Numbered from the stretch's first letter, positions 24,973 through 34,371 are shown. The stretch: 52,183 bases of DNA from Nocardia kruczakiae NBRC 101016 (GCF_001612965.1 NZ_BDBL01000052.1:1-52183); one strand, 5' to 3'. Translations and numbers: made by a program. Notes: a model not told the origin generated them from the sequence alone.

Positions 24973-26667
24973 ATGCCCGACTTCGACTACGACGTGGTAG
25001 TGATCGGCTCCGGTTTCGGTGGCAGCGTCAGTGCGCTGCGCCTCACCGAGAAGGGCTATCGGGTGGCCGTGCTGGAATCCGGCCGGCGCTGGCCCGCCGA
25101 GTCCATTCCGAAGTCGAATTGGAATGTGCGCAAGTCGATCTGGGCGCCGCGCCTGGGCCTGACCGGCCCGCAGCGGATCAGCCTGCTCGGCAAGTGCGCG
25201 GTGTTCTCCGCCGCGGGCGTCGGCGGCGGCTCGCTGATCTACGGCAACACCCTCTACGAACCGCTGCCGAACTTCTACACCGACAAGCAGTGGGCTCATA
25301 TCGCCGACTGGCGCAGCGAACTGGCACCCTATTACGACCAGGCCAAGCGGATGCTGGGCGTGGCGCCCAATCCGCGCGTGACGCCCGCCGACGAGGTGAT
25401 CCGTTCCATCGCAGACGATCTCGGCGTGGGTGATACCTATCACCCCACCAATGTCGGCGTCTTCTTCAACGAGGAACAGCCCGGTGTCGAGGTCGACGAC
25501 CCGTACTTCGGCGGCGCCGGCCCGCGCCGCAGCGGCTGCATCCACTGCGCGCGCTGCTTCACCGGCTGCCCGCACAATGCCAAGAACACCACCCCCACCA
25601 ACTACCTGTACCTCGCCGAACAGGCCGGCGCCAAGGTCTTCGAGCTGACCACCGTGACCAGCGTCCGGCCGATGGTGGGCGGCGGCTACGCGATCGAGAC
25701 GCAACGTGCGGACCGCTGGATTCGCAAGGGCCGCAAGACCTTCACCGCCGAACAGGTCGTCTTCGCCGCCGCGGCGCTGGGCACCCAGAAGCTGTTGCAC
25801 AAGATGCGCGACGACAAGGTGCTGCCGAATCTCTCGCCCCGGCTGGGTGAGCTCACCCGCAGTAATTCCGAGGCCATCCTCAATGTGGTCAGCCGGCAGC
25901 GGCGCGACTTCGCCGAGGGCATCGCCATCACCTCCTCGATCCACCCCGAGCCCGACACCCACATCGAGGTCTGCCACTACGGCAAGGGACAGAACGCGCT
26001 GTTCCCGATGTCGGTGCCGATCGTCGACGGCGGCGCGTTCCGATTCCTGCGCTTCCTGCTGGCCATCGCGCTGCACCCGCTGGTGTTCGCGCGCAGCCTC
26101 AACGCCCGCCATGCCTCGGAGAAGTCGGTGATCCTGCTGGTGATGCAGTCACTGGACAATTCGCTGACCTCGTTCCGCCGCTGGGGGCAGCTGAAGACCA
26201 GGCAGGGCACCGGACAACCGAATCCGACCTGGATTCCGCTCGCGCACGAGGTGGGCCGTCGATTCGGCGAGAAGGTCGACGGCGACGTACACGGCCTCGT
26301 CATGGATGTGTTCGACATCCCCGCCACCGCGCACTACATCGGCGGCTGCGTGATCGGCGAAGGTCCCGAAAGCGGTGTGGTGGACCCGTACCAGCGCGTC
26401 TTCGGCCACCCCGGACTGCATATCGCCGACGGATCCGCGGTCACCGCGAACCTCGGGGTGAACCCGTCGCTGACGATCACCGCGCAGGCCGAACGCGCGA
26501 TGGCGTTCTGGCCCAACAAGGGTGAGGCCGATCCGCGGCCGGAACTCGGCGCGGCCTACCGCCGTATCGACCCGGTCGCCCCGTACTACGCCACCGTGCC
26601 GGACAGCGCGCCCGGCGCGCTGCGACTGCCCATCGCGCCGATCGATCCCGCGCCCGCCGAACGCTGA
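24973..26667 (+). CDS. choD: GMC oxidoreductase, ChoD-like
   Basis: An FAD enzyme of 564 residues similar along its length to mycobacterial ChoD (Rv3409c), historically called cholesterol oxidase, although oxidase activity of that subgroup is disputed. The dinucleotide fold opens DYDVVVIGSGFGGSVSALRL; the GMC motif GVGGGSLIYGNTLYE follows; a cysteine cluster in SGCIHCARCFTGCPHNAKN is typical for the subgroup; the C-terminal motif is DGSAVTANLGVNPSLTITA. GAGAGG precedes ATG 24973. It stands alone; a palindrome at 24922-24950 probably controls it. Sterol substrate is plausible given CYP125 nearby, but inferred. Confidence 0.85.
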   Translation: MPDFDYDVVVIGSGFGGSVSALRLTEKGYRVAVLESGRRWPAESIPKSNWNVRKSIWAPRLGLTGPQRISLLGKCAVFSAAGVGGGSLIYGNTLYEPLPNFYTDKQWAHIADWRSELAPYYDQAKRMLGVAPNPRVTPADEVIRSIADDLGVGDTYHPTNVGVFFNEEQPGVEVDDPYFGGAGPRRSGCIHCARCFTGCPHNAKNTTPTNYLYLAEQAGAKVFELTTVTSVRPMVGGGYAIETQRADRWIRKGRKTFTAEQVVFAAAALGTQKLLHKMRDDKVLPNLSPRLGELTRSNSEAILNVVSRQRRDFAEGIAITSSIHPEPDTHIEVCHYGKGQNALFPMSVPIVDGGAFRFLRFLLAIALHPLVFARSLNARHASEKSVILLVMQSLDNSLTSFRRWGQLKTRQGTGQPNPTWIPLAHEVGRRFGEKVDGDVHGLVMDVFDIPATAHYIGGCVIGEGPESGVVDPYQRVFGHPGLHIADGSAVTANLGVNPSLTITAQAERAMAFWPNKGEADPRPELGAAYRRIDPVAPYYATVPDSAPGALRLPIAPIDPAPAER

Positions 26668-26757
26668 CCGCCGACACCGGCGCGTCGAAGTCTCCCCCGG
26701 ACCCGTAGTGCCCCTTATGCTTTCCGATATCGAGTGTCGACGGAAGGGCGGTCGCCA

Positions 26758-27651
26758 ATGCTCGTGCGAGTGCAGAACGCGGCCGGAACCCTGGCCGAGC
26801 GCAACCTCATCGACTGGCTGCGCACCTGGAAGGGTCCGGGCGACCCGCAGGGTGTGGCAACGGTCAACTGCAGTCTGTTCTACGCCGACCGGTTGCATCA
26901 GTTCGATGCGGTGATCTGGACGCCGACCACCTGCGTGGTGATCGAGGCAGAGGCCTTGGTCGAGCGGGTGAGCGGCGACCTCGAGGTCCCGTTGAACGGG
27001 CCGTGGCGGGTCGGCGGGCACGTGGTGAGTTTCGAGGGCGGCGACCGCGGCACGCCGCTGGACCGCTCCCGCGAGCACACCCACGCGCTGCAGAATTGGC
27101 TGGCCGAACGTGGACTGGGCCAGCGCGTGGTGCAGGGTGTGGTCGTCGTGGTGCCGCCGCACGGCGCGAACCCGACGATCCGCCAACTGTGGAACGATCC
27201 CAGCCTCCAAGTGGTGCTCGGCGACGACCCCAGGCGGCTGGCCGACTGCCTGAGAGCGCTCACCTCGCAGGGCCGGGCGCAGTGGACGGTGAACGAGGTC
27301 GCACTGACCTTCCGCGGATTGGGCATCCTGCCGTATCTGCCCGCCCCGCAGGATCTCGTCGCCGAGGGTTTCGGCGGACCGGTGGACACCACCCTGTGGT
27401 ACGGCGGACCGCAGCAGGCGCAGGCGGAAGCGTTCATGGAGGAACAGGCCCATGCCGAGCAGCCCTACGGGCTCCCGGCCGCGATCACGATGCCCTGGTA
27501 CAGCCCGTGGAACCTGTATCCCAAGGAGGCCGACCGGATCGACCCCGGCCGGGCGGTGCTGCGCATCCTGCTCGCGATCGGCATGCTCGTCGGGGCTGCC
27601 TGGGTGGTGTGGTTCGTGATCTCGCTGGTCCTGAACTTCGGGCCCGGCTGA
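26758..27651 (+). CDS. NERD-like domain protein with C-terminal membrane anchor
   Basis: ATG 26758 (MLVRVQNAAGTLAERNLIDW) is favoured over GTG 26734, with GGAAGGGCGG upstream. The 297 residues begin with a nuclease-related (NERD) fold: the LAERNLIDWL helix, FYADRLHQFDAVIWTPTTCV and VIEAEALVERVSG. In active PD-(D/E)xK enzymes the last motif is E-x-K; here it reads IEAEA, so the catalytic Lys seems absent and the domain may only bind nucleic acid. One membrane helix (about residues 266-290) ends the protein, placing the domain in the cytosol if its N-terminus is inside. Function is unknown; it is downstream of the ChoD-like gene, gap 90 bases. Confidence 0.6.
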   Translation: MLVRVQNAAGTLAERNLIDWLRTWKGPGDPQGVATVNCSLFYADRLHQFDAVIWTPTTCVVIEAEALVERVSGDLEVPLNGPWRVGGHVVSFEGGDRGTPLDRSREHTHALQNWLAERGLGQRVVQGVVVVVPPHGANPTIRQLWNDPSLQVVLGDDPRRLADCLRALTSQGRAQWTVNEVALTFRGLGILPYLPAPQDLVAEGFGGPVDTTLWYGGPQQAQAEAFMEEQAHAEQPYGLPAAITMPWYSPWNLYPKEADRIDPGRAVLRILLAIGMLVGAAWVVWFVISLVLNFGPG

Positions 27652-27674
27652 GCCGAACGGCTGCGCCCGCCTGC

Positions 27675-28397
27675 TCAGGCCGCGGGCGTGCCCGCCGTGC
27701 GATCGGTGTCCCCGCTAGCCGATTCCGCCTGTGGACCGGTTCCGGTCTGGTCGGCAACCTCTGCCCGAAACCGCCGGCTCTCGTACCGCAGGCGCAGTGT
27801 CGTCGTCACCGTCCAGCACGCGGTCACCGCCGCGATGGCGAAGGCGGTGCCGCCCACGACATCGGTCGGATAGTGATAGCCGCGCCCGACCATGCCCACC
27901 GCCACGGCCGCCAGCGCGAGCGCGGCGAGCACGCCGATGACGATGCGCCAGCGCACGGTGGCGGCGACGAGCAGCACACCCGTCGCGATGGCGACGAATT
28001 GGACGGTGTGCCCGCTCGGATAGGCGAGGTAGTGCTGTAAATGCCTGTCCCACAGCGGTTTCAGCACCCAGGTGTTGATCGCGACCACCAGCTCGGGGGC
28101 GACCACCAGAAATCCGGCACCCCACCAGTCGCGCCGCCGGACGCAGTAGAGCACGCCGATCAGCAACAGCGGCAACACGATATAGGCGTTGCTCGGCACC
28201 ACCAGCGCGTCGTAGACACCCGGATGCGCGTCCAAGCCCTCGTGCACCTCATCACCGATCGCGCTGTCGAACGTGGTCGGACCCCGGCCGGCGGGAAAGC
28301 TGAGGGGGACCGTCACGGTGATCAGCAGGCCGATCAGGGTGACGGCGGCGGCGACGAGACGCGCTCGATATCGAGCGACCGGCGGTGGAGCGGACAC
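27675..28397 (-). CDS. PAP2 superfamily membrane phosphatase
   Basis: 240 residues from GTG 28397 (VSAPPPVARYRARLVAAAV); a longer frame would overlap the upstream acyl-CoA oxidase end. Six hydrophobic segments. Phosphatidic-acid-phosphatase type 2 motifs are present: a K-x6-R-like element KPLWDR, PSGHT with the catalytic-triad His, and GRGYHYPTDVVGG with the nucleophilic His and Asp. The active site would face the outside. Likely substrates are lipid phosphates such as phosphatidate or polyprenyl-PP; the choice cannot be made. It lies 65 bases downstream of the oxidase gene on the same strand. Confidence 0.85.
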   Translation of the reverse strand: MSAPPPVARYRARLVAAAVTLIGLLITVTVPLSFPAGRGPTTFDSAIGDEVHEGLDAHPGVYDALVVPSNAYIVLPLLLIGVLYCVRRRDWWGAGFLVVAPELVVAINTWVLKPLWDRHLQHYLAYPSGHTVQFVAIATGVLLVAATVRWRIVIGVLAALALAAVAVGMVGRGYHYPTDVVGGTAFAIAAVTACWTVTTTLRLRYESRRFRAEVADQTGTGPQAESASGDTDRTAGTPAA

Positions 28398-28462
28398 CTG
28401 TCGACCATAGCCGCGTCCGGCTACTGCCCCACCCTCACCGGCCGCCGATATCGAGCACGGGT

Positions 28463-30499
28463 TCACCCGCCCTGGTGCACGCTCGCATCGTCGAGCATCG
28501 CCGCGCGCAGCATGGCCTCGGGCACGCCGAGCGCCTCGACCAGTGTGGCCGACTCCGGGCGCAACCGGTCCACGAGTTCATTGACACCGCGGCGCACCGA
28601 CTTGGCCCGATCCACCGACATGAAGCGGTGCATGATGTACCAGGCCTGATTCTGTTCGATGGTGGAGTACACGAACAGATCGCAGACCGTGTCGGCCAGC
28701 GCTCGCGCCTCCGGATCCTCGATATCGGCGATGCCCTCGATGAACGCCTCCAGCACCAGCCGGTCGATATGCGCCTCGCCGGCGGCGAGGATGTGGTCCT
28801 GCGCGTTGTTGAACGCCTCGAACGGGCCGGTCTCCTCGGCCCGCGCGCGCAGCCGGTGCGCGGCGGTACGGGTCAGATAGTCCTCGCGGTCGGCGAACAG
28901 CTGCAGCTGCACCGAGCGCCGGGCCAGATCGCCCTCGTCGACGCCGTCGTCGGAGCGGTCGCGCAGACGCTGGATGAGCTGGCGCACACCCGAGGTCTCG
29001 CGCACCACGTCGCGGGCCATGGTGGCCGCGAACTTCACCCAGCCGAGGGCATCGAGATCACGCACCTCGTCGGAGTAGGCGGTGAGCAGTTCCTTGGCCA
29101 CCAGCTGGGTCAAGACCACGTTGTCACCTTCGAAGGTGGTGAACACGTCGGTGTCGGCCTTCAGGGTGACCAGCCGGTTCTCGGTGAGATAGCCTGCGCC
29201 GCCGCAGCATTCGCGGCATTCCTGGATGGATCGGGTGGCGTGGCGGGTCTGCGCGACCTTCAGGCCGGCGGCCCGCTTCTCCAGCGCGCGCTGCGCTTCC
29301 GGATCCAGATTCTGCCCGGTCTGTACCAGGTGCATGCGCCGCACCAGATCGTTCTGGGCGAACGACAGCGCGAACGCGCGCGCCACATGCGGAAACAGCC
29401 GGCGCTGATGGCTGCGATAGTCCAGCAGCAGGGTTTCGCTGCCGTCGTCCGGATCGGAGAACTGGCGGCGCTTGTCGGCGTAGCGCAGCGCGATACTCAA
29501 CGCCACCCGTGCGCCGGCGGCGGCCGCACCACCGACACTGACCCGCCCGCGCACCAGCGTGCCCAGGGTGGTGAAGAACCGGCGGCTCGGGTTCTCGATA
29601 TCGGAGCGGTAGGTCCCGTCGGGCTCGACGTCGGCGTAGCGGTTGAGCAGGTTCTCCCGCGGGATCCGGACGTGGTCGAATTCGATGCGGCCGTTGTCGA
29701 CGCCGGGCAGACCGCCCTTGAGACCGCAATCCGAGGTGGTCACGCCGGGCAGGTCGTTGCCCTCCTCGTCGCGGATGGGCACCAGGAAGCAGTGCACGCC
29801 CTTGCTTTCACCCCCGGTGATCAGCTGAGCGAAGACCGCCGCCATCCGGGCGTGTTCGGCGGCGCCGCCGATGTAGTCCTTACGGGCGGAGGCCGTAGGA
29901 CTGTGCACCACGAATTCGCCGGTCGCGGGGTCGTAAGTGGCGGTGGTCTCCAGATTCGCCACATCGCTGCCGTGCCCGGATTCGGTCATCGCGAAACAGC
30001 CGAGCAGATCCAGCGACAGCAGTCGTTTGACGACGTCGGTGTGGCGGTCGGTGCCGAGATTTTCCACCGCGCCGCCGAACAGACCCCACTGCACACCGGC
30101 CTTCACCCACAGTGACAGATCGGTGTAGGCGAGCATTTCCAGGCCGGTGACAGCACCGCCGGGATCGCCGGTTCCGCCGTGTTCCAGGCTGAATCCCTTT
30201 TCCGCATAACCGAATTCGGCGATCAGGCGCATCTGTTCCAGCACCCGCGCACGGGCCTGGCGGTAGTCGAGATAGGGATCGCCGAACAACCGGTCGTCGG
30301 CCAGCTGCCGGCGCGCCTGCTCCCTGACCTCACGCCACGGGCCGTCGAGCGCGGCCCGCAAATGGTCGGCGGTCGACTTCCCGGTCTTCGATGGTCCGGT
30401 GTTCGATGGTCCGGTGTTCGATGTCCCGGCCTCCGGCTGCGCGGAGTTCGATCTCACGGAATCTGCTGCTTCGGTACCCGTAGCCGTATCGGTGCCCAT
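28463..30499 (-). CDS. acyl-CoA oxidase
   Basis: A 678-residue FAD enzyme, start ATG 30499 (MGTDTATGTEAADSV). After a low-complexity N-terminal tail of about 45 residues with Thr-Gly-Pro-Ser-Asn repeats come ACOX motifs: FGYAEKGFSLEHGGTGDPGG, LLGCFAMTESGHGSDVANLE (flavin/substrate loop), DNGRIEFDHVRIPRENLLNR, and ECRECCGGAGYLTENRL. Length and C-terminal half-domain fit peroxisome-type acyl-CoA oxidases rather than dehydrogenases: it would oxidise acyl-CoA to trans-2-enoyl-CoA with H2O2 release. Probable operon with the downstream PAP2 gene. Confidence 0.92.
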   Translation of the reverse strand: MGTDTATGTEAADSVRSNSAQPEAGTSNTGPSNTGPSKTGKSTADHLRAALDGPWREVREQARRQLADDRLFGDPYLDYRQARARVLEQMRLIAEFGYAEKGFSLEHGGTGDPGGAVTGLEMLAYTDLSLWVKAGVQWGLFGGAVENLGTDRHTDVVKRLLSLDLLGCFAMTESGHGSDVANLETTATYDPATGEFVVHSPTASARKDYIGGAAEHARMAAVFAQLITGGESKGVHCFLVPIRDEEGNDLPGVTTSDCGLKGGLPGVDNGRIEFDHVRIPRENLLNRYADVEPDGTYRSDIENPSRRFFTTLGTLVRGRVSVGGAAAAGARVALSIALRYADKRRQFSDPDDGSETLLLDYRSHQRRLFPHVARAFALSFAQNDLVRRMHLVQTGQNLDPEAQRALEKRAAGLKVAQTRHATRSIQECRECCGGAGYLTENRLVTLKADTDVFTTFEGDNVVLTQLVAKELLTAYSDEVRDLDALGWVKFAATMARDVVRETSGVRQLIQRLRDRSDDGVDEGDLARRSVQLQLFADREDYLTRTAAHRLRARAEETGPFEAFNNAQDHILAAGEAHIDRLVLEAFIEGIADIEDPEARALADTVCDLFVYSTIEQNQAWYIMHRFMSVDRAKSVRRGVNELVDRLRPESATLVEALGVPEAMLRAAMLDDASVHQGG
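30387..30425 (-). repeat. 15-bp tandem repeat in the acyl-CoA oxidase N-terminus
   Basis: Two exact 15-base units (TTCGATGGTCCGGTG) and a third, partial and altered, encode a Thr-Gly-Pro-Ser-Asn/Lys repeat in frame. The tail length is therefore likely to vary among strains. Confidence 0.75.
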
Positions 30500-30625
30500 G
30501 GTTATCGACTGTAGCGGGAGTGCGGACACACCGGTGATAACCAGCAGATTGCCCAGCCCGCCACCCCCGCCGAGCAGAGGGAGCTGATCCGCGACCGCTC
30601 ATCGACGCCGACTACCGTGTGTCGT

Positions 30626-32083
30626 GTGACAGATGAGTTGGAGCCCGAACTCGTCCGCACGGGGCCGGAGACCCAGCCCAGTTCGTTGTGGCATCGGGCG
30701 ATGGGAGCGGTAACCGATCGGCTGGTCGCGCAGCGGCGCGCCACGGTGGACTCGGTGGTCGAGGCACCGGCCCCGCTGAAGCCGATCGATCTCACCGACG
30801 ACGCCGCGGTAACCGAGGTACTCGACCTGGCCGAACGGGTCGGCGAGGTGGTGCTCGCCTCGGGCACCGCCGTGACCGACACCAGCACACAGGTCGAATT
30901 CATCGCCGCGACATACGGTTTGGCGCAATGCGATATCGACGTGACCTACAACTCGATTCGCATCTCCGCGGACCGGGGTCCGTCCCTGCCACCCGCCAGC
31001 ACCATGCGGGTGGTGCAGTACCGCTCGCTGGACTTCACTCGCCTGACCGCCGTCGACCGTCTCACCCGGCGGATTCGCCGCGAGGTGGTGCCGCCCCAGG
31101 AGGCGCACGCCGCGCTCGACGCGATCACCACCGCGCCGCACCCCTACAACCGGTGGGTCGCCACTTTCGGCTGGTCGCTGCTGGCGGCGTCCATCGCGCT
31201 GTTGCTGGGTGGTGGCGTGCTGGTCGCGGTCGTGAGTTTCGCCACGACGTTGCTGATCGACCGCTGCAACCGCGAACTGAACAAGCGCGGCCTGCCCTTC
31301 TTCTTCCAGAACATGATGGGCGGCATCATCGCCACCCTGCCGGCGATCCTGCTGCAAACCTTCGGCGAGGGGTTGGAAACCAATCCCAGCCTGATCGTCG
31401 CGGCCGGAATCACCGTGCTGCTCAGTGGTTTACAGCTGGTCGGCGCGGTCGAGGACGCGATCACCGGCGCACCGATCACCGCCGCGGCCCGTATGTTGGA
31501 AGTACTGGTCATGACCGGCGCGATCATCGGCGGCGTCGGTTTGGCGCTGCGCGGAGCCCAAGCCTTCGGCGCCCAGGTACCGCCGATCGACATGTCGCCG
31601 TCCTACGACATCACCAATCTGCCGTTGAAGATCACCGCCGGTGCGGTGGCGGCGGCGGCATTCGCCCTGGCCTGTTATGCCGAGCGCCGGGCCCTCGCCG
31701 TCGCCGCACTCAGCGGTGCGGGGATCACCGTGTGCTACCTGTTCGTGCAGCACGCCGGTTTCGGTCCGGTGATCGCCGCCGCGGTCTCGGCGACCGCGAT
31801 CGGTCTCGCCGGTGGTCTGCTCGCCCGCCGTGCGGTGACACCCCCGCTGGTCGTCGCCATCGCTGGCATCACTCCACTGCTTCCCGGTCTCAAGGTCTAC
31901 CGGGGCCTGTTCGCGCTGATCAACGACGATCTGCTGGTCGGGCTGAACCAGATGTTCGCCGCGCTGGTGGTCGGCTGTGCCCTCGGCGGCGGTATCACGC
32001 TCGGTGAGTGGTTCGCCCGGTGGCTGCGCCGGCCGCGGATCCTGCGGCGGGTCACCGGGGTGCGCCCCGACGACTTCACCTGA
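30626..32083 (+). CDS. ThrE-type threonine/serine exporter family protein
   Basis: Inner-membrane protein of 485 residues; GTG 30626 (VTDELEPELVRT) or GTG 30617 could be the start, and neither has a clear ribosome site. The soluble ThrE_1 domain (about 60-190: VLDLAERVGEVVLASGTAVT, QCDIDVTYNSIRISADRG) is followed by ten hydrophobic segments forming the ThrE_1 membrane part and the ThrE_2/DUF3815 part (PLLPGLKVYRGLF). Corynebacterium ThrE exports threonine and serine; the substrate here is inferred. It resembles Rv3737 in layout. Divergent from the acyl-CoA oxidase gene. Confidence 0.88.
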   Translation: MTDELEPELVRTGPETQPSSLWHRAMGAVTDRLVAQRRATVDSVVEAPAPLKPIDLTDDAAVTEVLDLAERVGEVVLASGTAVTDTSTQVEFIAATYGLAQCDIDVTYNSIRISADRGPSLPPASTMRVVQYRSLDFTRLTAVDRLTRRIRREVVPPQEAHAALDAITTAPHPYNRWVATFGWSLLAASIALLLGGGVLVAVVSFATTLLIDRCNRELNKRGLPFFFQNMMGGIIATLPAILLQTFGEGLETNPSLIVAAGITVLLSGLQLVGAVEDAITGAPITAAARMLEVLVMTGAIIGGVGLALRGAQAFGAQVPPIDMSPSYDITNLPLKITAGAVAAAAFALACYAERRALAVAALSGAGITVCYLFVQHAGFGPVIAAAVSATAIGLAGGLLARRAVTPPLVVAIAGITPLLPGLKVYRGLFALINDDLLVGLNQMFAALVVGCALGGGITLGEWFARWLRRPRILRRVTGVRPDDFT

Positions 32084-32112
32084 GACCGCCGGGTTCGCGG
32101 CCCGGGGTGTCC

Positions 32113-32832
32113 TCAGGCCGCGAATCCGATGGAGCGGGCCAGATCGGCCAGCGTCGCATCGAACAGGGCGTCCGGATTTCCCACCGGCATCGGGTAGTTG
32201 CCGAACACCTCGAGCGTGACGTGCCCGTACAGCCGCGCCCAGAACTGGATCATCAGATAGGTGACGCCCAGGTCCAGCTTCTCGGCGGGGAATTTCTGCC
32301 CCGATTCGGCGAGCACGGCGAGCAGTTCGGTCTGGAATCCGACGAGGTCTTCGCGCAGCGCGTGCGGGATCACGTCGGTCGGCGGGGTGACGATGTCGTA
32401 GGTGGTCAGCAGCCGTCCCGCGGCCTCGAGGAAGATGCGGCCGAACGGTTCGTCGAATTGCCGCATGGCGCTGGCGGAACCACCGGCGGGCGAGGCGAAG
32501 ACGAGCGTGAACTCGTGGGCGTGGGCCAGGGCCCACTGCCGGAAACCCTTGCAGATGGCGAACAGCTGGACCATGCCGTCCTCGGGCAACTCGGCCACCT
32601 GCTCGGCGAGCTCCTGGGCCAGGTCGGCGCAGATATCGCTGCGCAGCGCACCCACCAGATCGTCGCGCGAGGCGTAGTACCGATACAACGCGGGTGCGGT
32701 GATACCCAGCTCACGCGCGATGGCGCGCAGGGTCACCGCCTCGGGGCCCTGCTCCACCAGGAGCGTGCGGGCCACGCGCCGGATATCGGCGTCGCTGACC
32801 GCGGGCATCCGGCCCCGTCGTGCGGCTGTCAT
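32113..32832 (-). CDS. TetR family transcriptional regulator
   Basis: 239 residues. TetR HTH at about 14-60: DADIRRVARTLLVEQGPEAV, LRAIARELGITAPALYRYYA, SRDDLVGAL. The C-terminal domain (FAICKGFRQWALAHAHEFTL, FNYP-like FGNYPMPVGNPDALFD) has the layout common in actinobacterial TetR proteins with a WHG-type C-terminal domain. It is not KstR by sequence. A hairpin separates it from the upstream P450 gene, so it has its own promoter. Its targets are not evident from the sequence. Confidence 0.88.
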   Translation of the reverse strand: MTAARRGRMPAVSDADIRRVARTLLVEQGPEAVTLRAIARELGITAPALYRYYASRDDLVGALRSDICADLAQELAEQVAELPEDGMVQLFAICKGFRQWALAHAHEFTLVFASPAGGSASAMRQFDEPFGRIFLEAAGRLLTTYDIVTPPTDVIPHALREDLVGFQTELLAVLAESGQKFPAEKLDLGVTYLMIQFWARLYGHVTLEVFGNYPMPVGNPDALFDATLADLARSIGFAA

Positions 32833-32851
32833 GCGTCGTCCTTCGTCGTAT

Positions 32852-32894
32852 GCGCACCGGCCCCGACGTCACGGGTACGTCGAGGCCGGTGCGC
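32852..32894 (-). terminator. terminator after the CYP125 gene
   Basis: A long stem: 11 bp (GCGCACCGGCC with its complement), one mismatch, then CGACGT/ACGTCG, with a 7-base loop. It lies 65 bases past the P450 stop and 20 bases before the TetR start. Confidence 0.7.
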
Positions 32895-32958
32895 ACACTG
32901 TGTCCTGGGCCGCCGGAGACCGGGGTCGCCGAGGGCGCTGCCCCGGCGGCCGCGGCGC

Positions 32959-34194
32959 TCACTCGTAGGCGACCTGCCAGCTCTTGATTCCGTTCAACCA
33001 GCCCGAGCGTAGCCGGACCGGCTCGGAAACCTCACGCAGGTTGGGCATCACGTCGGCGATGGCGTTGAAGATCAGATCCAGCTGCAGCCGGGCCAGGTTG
33101 GCGCCGACGCAGTAGTGGGTGCCGGTGCCGCCGAATCCCACGTGCGGGTTCGGGTTTCGCATGATGTCGAATTCGAACGGCTTGTCGAAACGTTCCTCGT
33201 CGAAGTTCGCCGAGGAGTAGAACAGGCCGATCCGCTGGCCCTTCTTGATGGCCTGGCCGCCGATTTCGGTGTCCGACAACGCGGTTCGCTGGAACGCGAT
33301 CACCGGGGTCGCCCAGCGCACGATCTCGTCGGGCGCGGTGCGCGGCCGCTCCGCCTTGTAGAGCTCCCACTGCGCCGGGTTGTCCACGAACGCCTTCATG
33401 CCGTGGGTGGTGGCGTTGCGGGTGGTCTCGTTACCTGCCACGGCCAGCAGGATGACGAACCACGCGAACTCCTCCGAGCCCAGCGCCTCGCCCTCGATAT
33501 CGGCGTTGAGCAGCTGGGAGACGATGTCGTCGGCCGGGCATTTGCGCTTCTCCTCGGCGAGGTTCCACGCGTAGCCCATGACCTGGGCGTTGGCCATCTT
33601 GTAGCTGTCGGCGTACTCGGGGTCGTCGTAGCCCATCATCTGGTTGGACCACTCGAACAGCTTGCCGCGATCCTCCTGCGGCACGCCGAGCAGTTCGGCG
33701 ATGGCCTGCAGCGGCAGCTCACAGGCCACCTGCTGAACGAAGTCGCCGCCGCCGGTCTTCTTCGCCTCGTGCACGATCCGCTCGGCGCGCTCGCGCAGCG
33801 CGGCCCGCAGACTCTCCACCGCACGCGGGGTGAAGCCGCGCGAGATGATGCGGCGCAGCTTGTCGTGCGCCGGCGGATCGGTATTGACCAGCATGGCCCG
33901 CTGGATCTCGATCTCCTCGCGGGTGATCTCGCCGTTGAAGCGGATCACCGCGGTGTTCTCCTGCGTGGAGAAGACCTCGGAGTTCTTCGAGATCTCCTTG
34001 ATGTCGTCGAGCCGGCTCACCACCCAGTAGCCGCCGTCGTCGAAGCCACTTACTCCGTTGGGCTGGTCGACCCACCACACCGGAGCGGTGCGGCGCAGTT
34101 CGGCCCATTCGGCCACGGGCAGGCGCTGCGAGAGCAGATCGGGGTCGGTGAAATCGAAATCGTGACTGATGGACGGCAGAGACGGCGCGGACAC
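32959..34194 (-). CDS. cyp125: cytochrome P450 CYP125 family, steroid C26(27)-monooxygenase type
   Basis: 411 residues from GTG 34194, which has the consensus ribosome site AAAGGAGG. The heme ligand is near Cys362 in FGGTGTHYCVGANLAR; the I-helix motif is AGNETTRN; ExxR is DEIVRW. Stretches such as FDFTDPDLLSQRLPVAEWAE, ELPLQAIAELLGVPQEDRGK and RLRSGWLNGIKSWQV match my memory of CYP125A1 nearly residue for residue. That enzyme oxidises the terminal methyl of cholesterol/cholestenone and so starts side-chain degradation. A KstR-type palindrome lies just before the ribosome site, agreeing with KstR control of CYP125 in mycobacteria and Rhodococcus. Confidence 0.9.
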   Translation of the reverse strand: MSAPSLPSISHDFDFTDPDLLSQRLPVAEWAELRRTAPVWWVDQPNGVSGFDDGGYWVVSRLDDIKEISKNSEVFSTQENTAVIRFNGEITREEIEIQRAMLVNTDPPAHDKLRRIISRGFTPRAVESLRAALRERAERIVHEAKKTGGGDFVQQVACELPLQAIAELLGVPQEDRGKLFEWSNQMMGYDDPEYADSYKMANAQVMGYAWNLAEEKRKCPADDIVSQLLNADIEGEALGSEEFAWFVILLAVAGNETTRNATTHGMKAFVDNPAQWELYKAERPRTAPDEIVRWATPVIAFQRTALSDTEIGGQAIKKGQRIGLFYSSANFDEERFDKPFEFDIMRNPNPHVGFGGTGTHYCVGANLARLQLDLIFNAIADVMPNLREVSEPVRLRSGWLNGIKSWQVAYE

Positions 34195-34205
34195 GGTACC
34201 TCCTT

Positions 34206-34219
34206 TGGAACACGTTCCT
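34206..34219. promoter_or_regulatory. KstR-type operator (one mismatch) of cyp125
   Basis: TGGAACACGTTCCT fits the KstR pattern TNNAACNNGTTNNA at every fixed base except the last (T for A). It lies in the leader, touching the ribosome site of the P450 gene. Confidence 0.6.
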
Positions 34220-34246
34220 AGGAGTGAACCACACCACATCCGTTTT

Positions 34247-34275
34247 GTGAACACCTATTAGTAAATAATGTTCAC
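34247..34275. promoter_or_regulatory. second inverted repeat upstream of cyp125
   Basis: GTGAACA and TGTTCAC, perfect 7-bp arms, enclose a 15-base AT-rich spacer. The spacing and position suggest an activator or repressor site at the cyp125 promoter, separate from the KstR-type box. Confidence 0.4.
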
Positions 34276-34337
34276 GAGCTTGTTCCGGCACCAGAGCAAA
34301 TCTCCGGCACCATCTCTGAGCTGCGCGGACAGCGTCC

Positions 34338-34371
34338 GGGCCGGCCCCCGACGCGAGGTCGGGACCGGCCC
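34338..34371 (-). terminator. terminator after the asparagine synthase gene
   Basis: Stem of 7 bp (GGGCCGG/CCGGCCC) plus 6 bp (CCCGAC/GTCGGG) with an internal mismatch and a 5-base loop, starting 11 bases after the asnB stop. Confidence 0.65.

Noticed and set aside
28385..30115. 576-codon frame antisense to acyl-CoA oxidase
   Set aside because: His/Gly/Val-rich shadow frame without homology.
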